This document shows, one piece after another, positions 9,221 to 15,245 of a stretch of DNA of 18,950 nt. Each line of letters starts with the position of its first letter. Within the stretch, counting starts at the first letter, position 1. A model generated the notes under the pieces. It was not told the origin of the DNA. It ran no database searches and was given only the letters and a program-made list of their open reading frames with translations. The DNA is from JANJUB01 sp964586225. Its GTDB lineage: Bacteria; Armatimonadota; Fimbriimonadia; Fimbriimonadales; Fimbriimonadaceae. The position numbers and the translations under genes were made by a program. The DNA lies in assembly GCA_964586225.1 (NCBI GenBank), contig CAZPHD010000055.1, forward strand, positions 1 to 18,950. Direction: 5' to 3'.

Positions 9221-10279
9221 GAGAGCTAACAGACTTCGGCGGCGGGCCTCACGGGCACGCTCGATCGAAGCTTCGTCAACGGCCTTCTCAAAGGATCGAA
9301 ATCCCGCCAATCTGAATCCATGCTTGGTGGCCCAGCGCTGAGTCTCGTCGACTTGCTCCACGCTCACATCCTTGCCGAGCGTAAACGACTCGGCCCGATC
9401 CTCAAGCGCCAGCATGAAGGTCTCGCTCATACAGGCGTAGGCCGTCTTGGGCGGAAAACCGAATGGGAAGTTAAACTCCACATCGCCCGGCACCGCAACA
9501 ACGCCACCCTCAATCACGAGCACATCCGGTCGCTCTTGGGAGACCCGCACGGAAACATCGCGGGGGCGCGCCACGTCGCAAACGACGGCTCCGGGGCGCA
9601 GGTGCTCGGGCAGGATGATCTCGGCGTCAGCCGAGGTCACGGTGACAATCGCGTCGGCCTCGCGAATTCGGGAAACATCGGTCGTAGCCGTCGCGTTCGT
9701 GAGCTCTTTAGCGACCAGCTCCGTCCGGGCCTGGTCGCGACCGACTAAAATCGTCCGGCCGAAATCTCGGCCCAATACCTGGGCACACGTCTTACCGATC
9801 GCACCGGTTGCGCCAACGACCGCAAGCACCGAGTCTCGCGGGACGATGTCCAGCAGAGTACACGCCTGGAGAGTGCCCTCAATGGCGGTGGCCACGGTGT
9901 AGCTATTTCCGGTCGTCACCGCGATCGGCGAGCTCTTGGCAACGGTAATGCCGCCGTCACCCACGACGCTCGTAAATGCGCCGAGTCCGATGATCTTTGC
10001 GCCGAGCTCAGCCGCAAGGTGCGTGCATTCGATGATGCGCTTGTAGGCGAGGTCCACATCGTCAAGCATCTGCTTGGGCGTCAACGGGCAGCCGATGAAC
10101 CATCCCTCAGTTTCCGCGCCGGTGATTGAGCGGATACCCGTGACGTGACTGGCGACGACGGGCTTTTTGTGCGCCAAGAACCACTCCAAGATCGGATCGG
10201 GCACGTAGCGCGCGATCGGATACTTGCGAGCGGCGTCCTTGGGCTTCAGCGGGTGGATGACGAAAGCAAACTTGGTCAC
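9215..10279 (-). CDS. Long-chain acyl-ACP reductase-like Rossmann protein
   Basis: A 354-residue NAD(P)-binding protein whose layout follows the cyanobacterial fatty acyl-ACP reductase (AAR), which makes fatty aldehydes from acyl-ACP. Shared landmarks, by comparison from memory: an N-terminal part with HVTGIRSITGAETEGWFIGC; LGAFTSVVGDGG (99-110); TTGNSYTVATAIEG (122-135); the Rossmann loop VVGATGAIGKT (154-164); EGGVVAVPG (257-265); and KTAYACMSETFMLALE (278-293), with Cys283 where AAR has its acyl-thioester Cys; then HGFRLAGF near the end. The start is a GTG with no clear ribosome site. No aldehyde-deformylating oxygenase is present in the window, so alkane synthesis is not implied. A relative with another acyl or semialdehyde substrate is possible. 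The start is 44 bases from the divergent kinase gene. Confidence 0.7.
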   Translation of the reverse strand: MTKFAFVIHPLKPKDAARKYPIARYVPDPILEWFLAHKKPVVASHVTGIRSITGAETEGWFIGCPLTPKQMLDDVDLAYKRIIECTHLAAELGAKIIGLGAFTSVVGDGGITVAKSSPIAVTTGNSYTVATAIEGTLQACTLLDIVPRDSVLAVVGATGAIGKTCAQVLGRDFGRTILVGRDQARTELVAKELTNATATTDVSRIREADAIVTVTSADAEIILPEHLRPGAVVCDVARPRDVSVRVSQERPDVLVIEGGVVAVPGDVEFNFPFGFPPKTAYACMSETFMLALEDRAESFTLGKDVSVEQVDETQRWATKHGFRLAGFRSFEKAVDEASIERAREARRRSLLALS

Positions 10280-10323
10280 GCGATTGATGCGGACTGTACC
10301 CGACGATCCTGGCGCGTCGTTGA

Positions 10324-11586
10324 TTGCGCGGTCATCGTCTCTACACCATCAAACCTCAAGATCTCACTCGCTTTGGTTGGCTCGCTACAGCGCTTGCTGC
10401 GGTTGGCTTGATTGCGCTTGCCCTGTTTGTCGAAGGGGCACGCGTGCCTGCCCTCGTTTCGGCGGCCTCGCTCGCTTTGGCGGCGGCTCTCGGGCTCAGC
10501 CACGAAGCCGCGCGGACCTTGGCGAGTCTGGATCGGGAAGTAAGCCGTGCTTCCCTCCTGGAAGCCAAGCTTGAAAGCCAACGCAACGCGGTCGACCTCT
10601 TGGCTGAGGGACTCGAGATTGCCGTGTTTCTATGCGACACTCGGCCCACGATCCTCTATGCCAATCGCAAAGCTACCGAGATGTTCCGCTTCGAGAACCC
10701 GGTTGGCCGCACGATTCTCGCCGTCACCCTTTCGCACGACTTGGAAGCACTCGTCAACGCTTGTGCCCAAACGGGCGAAAAGCAGCATGCCGAACTCACC
10801 TTTGCGTACCCAGACGAGCGCACAGCACTCGCCGAGGCCTGGCGCGAGCAAGGGGGCGATCGGATCTTTCTTTCGCTCTATGAAACGACGGACCTGCGCC
10901 GGCTCGAACGGGTTCGCACCGACTTTGTAGCGAACGTTTCGCATGAGTTGAGGACGCCTCTCACCACGATCCGGGCCATGGCGGAGACGCTCCAAGACGA
11001 ACCGGGCAATCAGGAGTTGCTTGACCGGTATCTGAGCAAGATCATTGCCGAGGTCGACCGGCTTTCGCTGATCGCCAATGATCTGCTGATCCTCAGCGCG
11101 GCGGAGTCGAACCCCGTCCGTAAGCAAGGCTGCGATGTCGCCGAGATCTTCCGGTCAGTCGTTCAGCAGTTGCGCCCAAAGGCGACCGATAAGGCACTCG
11201 AAGTGAACTACGAGGGGCCCGCGACCTTGACCATCGAGGCCAACGCCGCGCAAATGAGCCAGGTGGCGATCAACCTGATTGATAACGCCATCAACTACAC
11301 GCCGGAAGGACGGGTGGACGTGACGATCCAGCCCGAGGGCGACCAGGTCGTGATCATCGTACGCGATACGGGCATGGGCATCGCAAGCGAGTCGTTGCCA
11401 CGGATCTTCGAGCGGTTCTACCGAGTGGATAAGGGACGCGCACGCGCGACGGGGGGCACGGGCCTGGGCTTGAGCATCGTGAAGCACATCGTCGAGGCGC
11501 ACGGTGGTCAGGTGAACGTGGAAAGCGCATTGAACCAAGGGTCGACGTTCTTTGTTCGATTGCCGATCGGGCACGCCTCCGCCTAA
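10324..11586 (+). CDS. PAS-domain sensor histidine kinase (PhoR-like)
   Basis: A 420-residue membrane two-component kinase. It has two N-terminal hydrophobic helices (about 17-36 and 41-57) with almost no periplasmic loop; a short coiled linker (65-90); a PAS-like domain (91-190, EGLEIAVFLCDTRPTILYANRKATEMF); HisKA with FVANVSHELRTPLTTI, phospho-acceptor His207; and the catalytic domain with N-box NLIDNAINYTPEG (317-329), G1 RDTGMGI, F-box FERFYRV and G2 GGTGLGLSIV. The minimal loop suggests sensing in the membrane or through the PAS domain. The start is a TTG at 10324; no ATG or GTG upstream is in frame and no good ribosome site is seen. It is an orphan here: no response regulator is adjacent, although PhoR-type kinases usually follow one. 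Confidence 0.93.
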   Translation: MRGHRLYTIKPQDLTRFGWLATALAAVGLIALALFVEGARVPALVSAASLALAAALGLSHEAARTLASLDREVSRASLLEAKLESQRNAVDLLAEGLEIAVFLCDTRPTILYANRKATEMFRFENPVGRTILAVTLSHDLEALVNACAQTGEKQHAELTFAYPDERTALAEAWREQGGDRIFLSLYETTDLRRLERVRTDFVANVSHELRTPLTTIRAMAETLQDEPGNQELLDRYLSKIIAEVDRLSLIANDLLILSAAESNPVRKQGCDVAEIFRSVVQQLRPKATDKALEVNYEGPATLTIEANAAQMSQVAINLIDNAINYTPEGRVDVTIQPEGDQVVIIVRDTGMGIASESLPRIFERFYRVDKGRARATGGTGLGLSIVKHIVEAHGGQVNVESALNQGSTFFVRLPIGHASA

Positions 11587-11595
11587 TCGGGCAGC

Positions 11596-11636
11596 GTTGC
11601 TCGTCAACATCGGGAGGGCGTTGCTCCGTCAACGCC
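11596..11636 (+). repeat. Two tandem similar hairpins after the kinase gene
   Basis: GTTG-CTCGT-CAAC (11596-11608) is followed by GGCGTTG-CTCCGT-CAACGCC (11617-11636); the units are alike in sequence (GTTGCTC-GTCAAC). They start 10 bases past the kinase stop and have no T-run, so they are not a standard terminator. They may be REP-like units or mRNA end-stabilising hairpins. Confidence 0.45.
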
Positions 11637-11707
11637 AACGTTGGCCGCGACATAGCGTAGCCTCCGCACCAGGAACCCACCGCTCCCGTTCGGAGTAACA
11701 TAGGGGT

Positions 11708-11819
11708 GACCAAGCCGAATCCGGATTCCCGGAACGGGGGACCCAAAACACTGGGGCGTATCGCGAGCTTCGCGAAGGGTAGCTTTTGGCCCGAGCCCGT
11801 CAGCTAACCCCGTAGGCCA
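11708..11819 (+). ncRNA. c-di-AMP riboswitch (ydaO/yuaA type) aptamer
   Basis: The conserved core of the ydaO class is present in order: GCCGAATCCGG (11714-11724); a small stem TCCGG-ATTC-CCGGA; GGGGGACCCA; TGGGGCGTATC; a variable hairpin CGCGA-GCT-TCGCG (11762-11774); GGGTAGC; and the hallmark GAGCCCGTCAGCTAACCCC followed by CGTAGGC, whose GGC closes P1 with the first GCC. This is established as a c-di-AMP sensor, usually lowering expression when ligand is bound. It is in the sense orientation, 60 bases before the start of the small gene at 11880. Recognition is by motif from memory, not by a covariance search, but the match is extensive. Confidence 0.88.
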
Positions 11820-11825
11820 AACAGA

Positions 11826-11870
11826 AGAGGCCCAGCCTCTCTACGCGCGCGGTCGAATCCGCGCAAGGAG
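11826..11870 (+). promoter_or_regulatory. Likely riboswitch expression platform and ribosome site
   Basis: After the aptamer come AGAGG-CCCAG-CCTCT (11826-11840) and GCGCGG-TCGAAT-CCGCGC (11847-11864), the latter directly touching the AAGGAG ribosome site (11865-11870). CTACGC (11841-11846) can also pair with GCGTAG (11655-11660) upstream of the aptamer. With no T-run, control is more likely at translation start than by termination. This is an inference from base pairing. Confidence 0.5.
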
Positions 11871-11879
11871 ACAATGCGT

Positions 11880-12221
11880 ATGAGCGAAAACATGGAAAGG
11901 TTCCGGTCGCTGGACGGCAGCGATGGCTTCGTGCTCCAGCCCTTTATCCACATCATCTTTCAACGGGGCGCCGTCCCCGAGGTCGGCATCAATGGGTGCC
12001 GCATCGAAGACGTGATCGAAGTTCTGCAGCAGCGCTTGCTGGACCACCAGGGCCGCGATCTCGGCTGCGAAGAGAACGCCGTCGCGCTGTATCACCTTGA
12101 AGCCGCCCACGAGGCACTTCTTCAACGGCGGCGACGACGCGAGCAACAGGGCGTCATCAACACGCGGGACGGCCACGTCAGCGTGCCGCTTCCCGAACTC
12201 CTCGCCGAAGCCGAAAGCTAA
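11880..12221 (+). CDS. Small Acb2/Tad1-like helical-hairpin protein under riboswitch control
   Basis: A 113-residue soluble protein. The second of two close ATGs (11874, 11880) is chosen because it leaves 9 bases after AAGGAG; the first leaves only 3. The body has FIHIIFQRGAVPEVGINGCR, then a helix EDVIEVLQQRLLDHQ, then GCEENAVALYHLEAAHEALL leading into QRRRRREQQGV. The pattern (strand, P-E-V-G-x-N-G, helix, ENA-x-AL helix, L-x-x-R ... R-x-x-G-V) resembles, from memory, small phage and bacterial proteins grouped as Acb2/Tad1 hairpin proteins. Characterised members bind immune cyclic nucleotides. That assignment is tentative. The upstream c-di-AMP riboswitch makes a cyclic-nucleotide link attractive but unproven. 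Its stop overlaps the stop of the convergent kinase gene. An alternative is an unrelated small helical protein. Confidence 0.8.
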   Translation: MSENMERFRSLDGSDGFVLQPFIHIIFQRGAVPEVGINGCRIEDVIEVLQQRLLDHQGRDLGCEENAVALYHLEAAHEALLQRRRRREQQGVINTRDGHVSVPLPELLAEAES

Positions 12222-13438
12222 CGGCGAGAGGCGACTTTGACGTGGGCGCGGATCGCCGCGTCTGCGTCAAACGCCAACAACTCTTCAAACAGCCGAAGCT
12301 GAACCTGTGCGCGCACCTTGTTCAGGTCCCGCGGGTCGTTTCCGCCGAGCGCGAAGTAGGTGTCCCCGCGAAGGTAGTCGGCCAGGAACCGGATGCCGAG
12401 TTCCAGCGTGATCACCTGCACGGCGCGGCTCATCCACGCGATCTCGGCATCGGTGACGGTTTCAGTCGCATCGAGAAAGCCAGCCGCAACCGCCATATAC
12501 ACGTCGCGGTCCACGCAAACGCGGTCCAGCTTGCGCTCCTTTTCGCCGGCCACATTTACTAGCGACCGCACCATATCGCCCCAATCGGCTAGCCATGTGT
12601 GGGGCATGACCGTGTCGAGGTCAACCAGCGAACGCACTTCCCCGCTTTGGGCGTCGAACAGGAAGTTTTCGATCTTGGTATCGCCATGAATGGCGGTTTG
12701 GCGAATCTCTCCGTTCTCGCGGGCCAGTTGCATGCCCAACGCCAAGTCGCGGTACGACCGAGCCAGGCCAATCTCATGCTCCATCTCCTCGCGACGGGTG
12801 ATGCGACGGTCTTCGGAGAGCACGCAGAGGAAGTGGCGCGCGGTGGCTTGTCGCGTCTCCGGGTCGGTGGGGAGTCGGTCGACGGTCTCGGCATAGCTGC
12901 GCGCGCCTTCGAGGGCGGCGTCGAGTTGGTCGAAATAGAGTCGAGTGTCGCGGTATCCAGGGAGCGAGGTGGTGAGCGTGCTCGCGTCGATCTCGGCGGT
13001 GTGGTCGTGATAGAGCGCGAGGCCGCGTCCGACTTGGTAGGCGGTGTCGAGCCGGCGCTCGGCGGGAAGTTCCGACAGGCTCTTGTAGCTGACGGTACCT
13101 TCGATGTAGCGCATCATCCGCCACACGCCGTCGCCCTTCCAGCAAAGGTCGCCCTCGCGAGTCGGAATCAGCTCGGGAACACGCCATTCAAGGTGGGTGA
13201 ACTGGTTTCGCGCACTCCGCTGGGCTTCGAGCGATTGACACATGCCGGCCATCACGCGGTCGGGCATGGGAAACACGTCCGTGTTGATGCGCTGCAAGAG
13301 GTAGGCATCGCCGTTCGGGCCAGCTTGAACCAGCGCCGTATCGAGATTGATGTTGCCTCGCCGGGCAAACGGCTCGGCGGCGATGGGCTCATCGAGCGCG
13401 AACTGGCGGGCAACTTGAAGAAACTCGGCGGAGGTCAT
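12218..13438 (-). CDS. APH/NahK-like small-molecule kinase
   Basis: A 406-residue kinase of the aminoglycoside phosphotransferase fold, resembling N-acetylhexosamine 1-kinase (NahK) types that phosphorylate sugars with ATP in the cytosol. Visible: GNINLDTALV with LLQRINTDVFPMPDRVM near the N-terminus, the usual beginning of the NahK group; catalytic-loop IHGDTKIENFLFD (about 251-263); the metal-binding LVDLDTVMP (about 271-279); and ADWGDMVRSLVN after it. The substrate is not readable; NahK-like sugar phosphorylation is the best guess and drug resistance is unlikely. The ATG at 13438 is chosen; an in-frame TTG at 13459 would overlap the -10 box. That box leaves about 5 bases of leader, so the mRNA is nearly leaderless. 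The 3' end overlaps the convergent small gene at the stop codons. Confidence 0.88.
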   Translation of the reverse strand: MTSAEFLQVARQFALDEPIAAEPFARRGNINLDTALVQAGPNGDAYLLQRINTDVFPMPDRVMAGMCQSLEAQRSARNQFTHLEWRVPELIPTREGDLCWKGDGVWRMMRYIEGTVSYKSLSELPAERRLDTAYQVGRGLALYHDHTAEIDASTLTTSLPGYRDTRLYFDQLDAALEGARSYAETVDRLPTDPETRQATARHFLCVLSEDRRITRREEMEHEIGLARSYRDLALGMQLARENGEIRQTAIHGDTKIENFLFDAQSGEVRSLVDLDTVMPHTWLADWGDMVRSLVNVAGEKERKLDRVCVDRDVYMAVAAGFLDATETVTDAEIAWMSRAVQVITLELGIRFLADYLRGDTYFALGGNDPRDLNKVRAQVQLRLFEELLAFDADAAIRAHVKVASRR

Positions 13439-13449
13439 ACGCGCTGGTG

Positions 13450-13458
13450 AGTATAGCA
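13450..13458 (-). promoter_or_regulatory. Extended -10 promoter of the kinase gene
   Basis: Leftward TGCTATACT (TGN plus TATACT) ends 11 bases before the ATG at 13438. A start of transcription about 7 bases on would leave roughly 5 bases of leader. No good -35 is seen, as is usual for extended -10 promoters. Confidence 0.55.
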
Positions 13459-13500
13459 AAGGTTGGGCTGAAGCTGACTAGATTGGGAAAACCTGGTAGG

Positions 13501-13561
13501 GTGGTTCCGGCGTCCCGCCGGACGGCATGTGCTTCCCGCCGTGGTTCCGGCGTCCCGCCGG
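13501..13561. repeat. REP-like pair of GC-rich hairpins, 40-base period
   Basis: Two exact 21-base copies (13501-13521 and 13541-13561) each contain CCGGCG-TCC-CGCCGG, a 6-bp stem with a 3-base loop. They lie in the 322-base non-coding interval 13439-13760, which also holds the kinase promoter, a 23-base rhs-core match and the rhs promoter. The form is that of a REP/BIME-type element probably present elsewhere in the genome. Confidence 0.6.
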
Positions 13562-13563
13562 CC

Positions 13564-13586
13564 GGGCGGCTGAGTCAGCGCAAGCT
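13564..13586 (+). repeat. 23-base copy of rhs-core sequence
   Basis: These 23 bases are identical to 16413-16435 inside the rhs core, and 20 of them also match 18821-18840. The segment contains the palindrome GCTGAGTCAGC at 13569-13579. After it the sequence differs from rhs. A chance 23-base match in 19 kb is not credible, so it is either an rhs remnant or a shared recombination site. Confidence 0.7.
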
Positions 13587-13700
13587 CGCTCGCAGGGGCG
13601 CCGAAGGCGTCAGCGGGTCCCCGTTGCCCTAGACGGTCCTCAAACTGCATCCCCAAAGCGGGCCCTGTTGTACTCACACCGAAAAAAGTGCAGATTGTCT

Positions 13701-13729
13701 TTGGATTTTCAGGAAACAGGTGCTATATT
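13701..13729 (+). promoter_or_regulatory. Sigma-70 promoter of the rhs gene
   Basis: TTGGAT (13701-13706), a 17-base spacer, and TATATT (13724-13729) preceded by TG at -14/-15 give a good extended promoter. Transcription would start near 13736, about 25 bases before the ATG at 13761. GAGGA at 13752-13756 is the ribosome site, with a short 4-base gap. Confidence 0.65.
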
Positions 13730-13760
13730 ATGAAGACCAAGCAACGTCACTGAGGACACA

Positions 13761-15230
13761 ATGTTCAAAGCTCTCTCGATCCTGGTGTGTTTATCGCTCG
13801 TCATGTCGTCGACCGGTGAAGGGATTCACTACGTTCTGACGTCATCGAACGCGTACGTGACGACGTTGCTTCAAGGCGAGCCTGACCCGTACAATGAAGC
13901 GCCACCCAGTCCGGTCGCTCCGTACCAGAATGGCCGCGATGAGACGCGGGCGGGCATGTGGGACACTCTCTCTCTGCAGCAGTTGGGCGAAGTAGAAGAG
14001 GCGATAGAGGACCTGATTGCCCTCCCATCTGGGCTTCCCACAAGCGCACCCGAGAACGTGCTGATGCAGCCATCGATGGAGGAGGAAGCGAGCGAACGAG
14101 AACCTGCCGAGCCGCTACCGCTTGGTCTAAGGGCCTCGACCTCGCCCCAGGTGCCGATGGGAGATCCGAGCGGCGGCCTGCCCATGCCTTGGGAATCGGG
14201 GTTCCCCGGCGGTGGCTCGAGCGGTGTCGACACCGTCGTCAACAGCAACAACGGCAACCTCAATCTGCGCGTGCCGATCATGAGTTGGAAAATGCGCGGC
14301 GGCATGGAGATCGACTTCTCGCTGTACTACAACAGTCGCTCTAACTACTGGTCGCGCTTCGGTCGGGGCTGGTCCTCGTCGTTTGATGCCCACATTTGGA
14401 AGTTCCCCGGCGATCCCGGCTCGGGCTACAACAAGCTTTTCGTGCGCTGGGGCGATGGATCAATCGTCAAGTTCGACCAGTTAGCTCCCGGCAGCTACAC
14501 CTACAAGAGCCCAGCCGGCATCCATGAGACGGTCACCGAGTCGCTTGACGGCAACACCTACACGCTCAAGACCAAGGCGGGAATGCAGTATGTGTTCCAG
14601 AAGCTGACCGCGTCGCCCGTTTGGTTCATGACCAAGATTCGCGAGCGCATCTCGGCCAACGAAATCACCATCGTTCGTGACGCCCTGAACCCCTACACTT
14701 TCGAAAGTGTCTCTGACTCGACGGTCGTTGGAAGCCGACTCTCGGTTGGTGGTGGTCAAGAAGTCAATAGTCAATACGTCACCCAGATCAAAGACTTCAC
14801 ACTGGCCGGCAACCGCGTCTGGAACATTGGATACAACGCAACCCACAACACGATCTCGTCCATCCAGTATCCCGGCCTTTCGAGCCCAACTCGCACGTTC
14901 ACCTACGAAGTCATCGAAGGCAAGCCGTTCCTCGAAAGCGAAACCGACCTGAGGGGCAAAACCTGGTATTGGCAGTTCGATGCATCCGGCGTCTGTCAGT
15001 CCTACCTGACGCCGATGAACTTCGTGATGGTGGACATGCTGCCGTCCTACTACTTCCAATACACGCCCGATTCCTGCACCCTGGTCAAGCCGGGCCGCTC
15101 GGACTACGGCACCTTCACGCGAACTTCAGAGCGGCACCAATACAACGCTGGACGGCTTGCCCATGTGTACGATGAAGCCGGATTCTACGAGTCGTTCACC
15201 TGGGTCGTCGGCGACCTGAACGTCTACTAA
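13761..15230 (+). CDS. Rhs/YD-repeat protein, N-terminal half (in-frame stop)
   Basis: The 489-residue front part of an Rhs-type polymorphic toxin. It begins with a Sec signal peptide (MFKALSILVCLSLVMSSTGEG), then a Pro/Glu-rich stretch of low complexity (about 40-140). Then comes the typical Rhs N-terminal domain: GVDTVVNSNNGNLNLRVPI, MEIDFSLYYNSRSNYWSRFG, RGWSSSFDAHI, and strands with FVRWGDGSIVKF, KTKAGMQYVF and ISSIQYPG. It ends at TAA 15228-15230, but the same frame continues straight on as DRRQA and then the second half, so the stop interrupts one gene. Without it the product would be about 1356 residues. It may be a recent nonsense change, a sequencing error, or a natural split. The half alone lacks the YD-repeat shell end and tip. 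Confidence 0.88.
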   Translation: MFKALSILVCLSLVMSSTGEGIHYVLTSSNAYVTTLLQGEPDPYNEAPPSPVAPYQNGRDETRAGMWDTLSLQQLGEVEEAIEDLIALPSGLPTSAPENVLMQPSMEEEASEREPAEPLPLGLRASTSPQVPMGDPSGGLPMPWESGFPGGGSSGVDTVVNSNNGNLNLRVPIMSWKMRGGMEIDFSLYYNSRSNYWSRFGRGWSSSFDAHIWKFPGDPGSGYNKLFVRWGDGSIVKFDQLAPGSYTYKSPAGIHETVTESLDGNTYTLKTKAGMQYVFQKLTASPVWFMTKIRERISANEITIVRDALNPYTFESVSDSTVVGSRLSVGGGQEVNSQYVTQIKDFTLAGNRVWNIGYNATHNTISSIQYPGLSSPTRTFTYEVIEGKPFLESETDLRGKTWYWQFDASGVCQSYLTPMNFVMVDMLPSYYFQYTPDSCTLVKPGRSDYGTFTRTSERHQYNAGRLAHVYDEAGFYESFTWVVGDLNVY

Positions 15231-15245
15231 GACCGGCGCCAGGCG

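Noticed and set aside
12599..13450. A 283-codon open frame on the + strand.
   Set aside because: Shadow of the NahK/APH-like kinase on the opposite strand.
15228..15230. Programmed stop readthrough or an altered genetic code at the rhs TAA.
   Set aside because: TAA is the least leaky stop, the usual readthrough context is absent, and the other genes here, such as the kinase and the 113-aa gene, use TAA as a normal stop.
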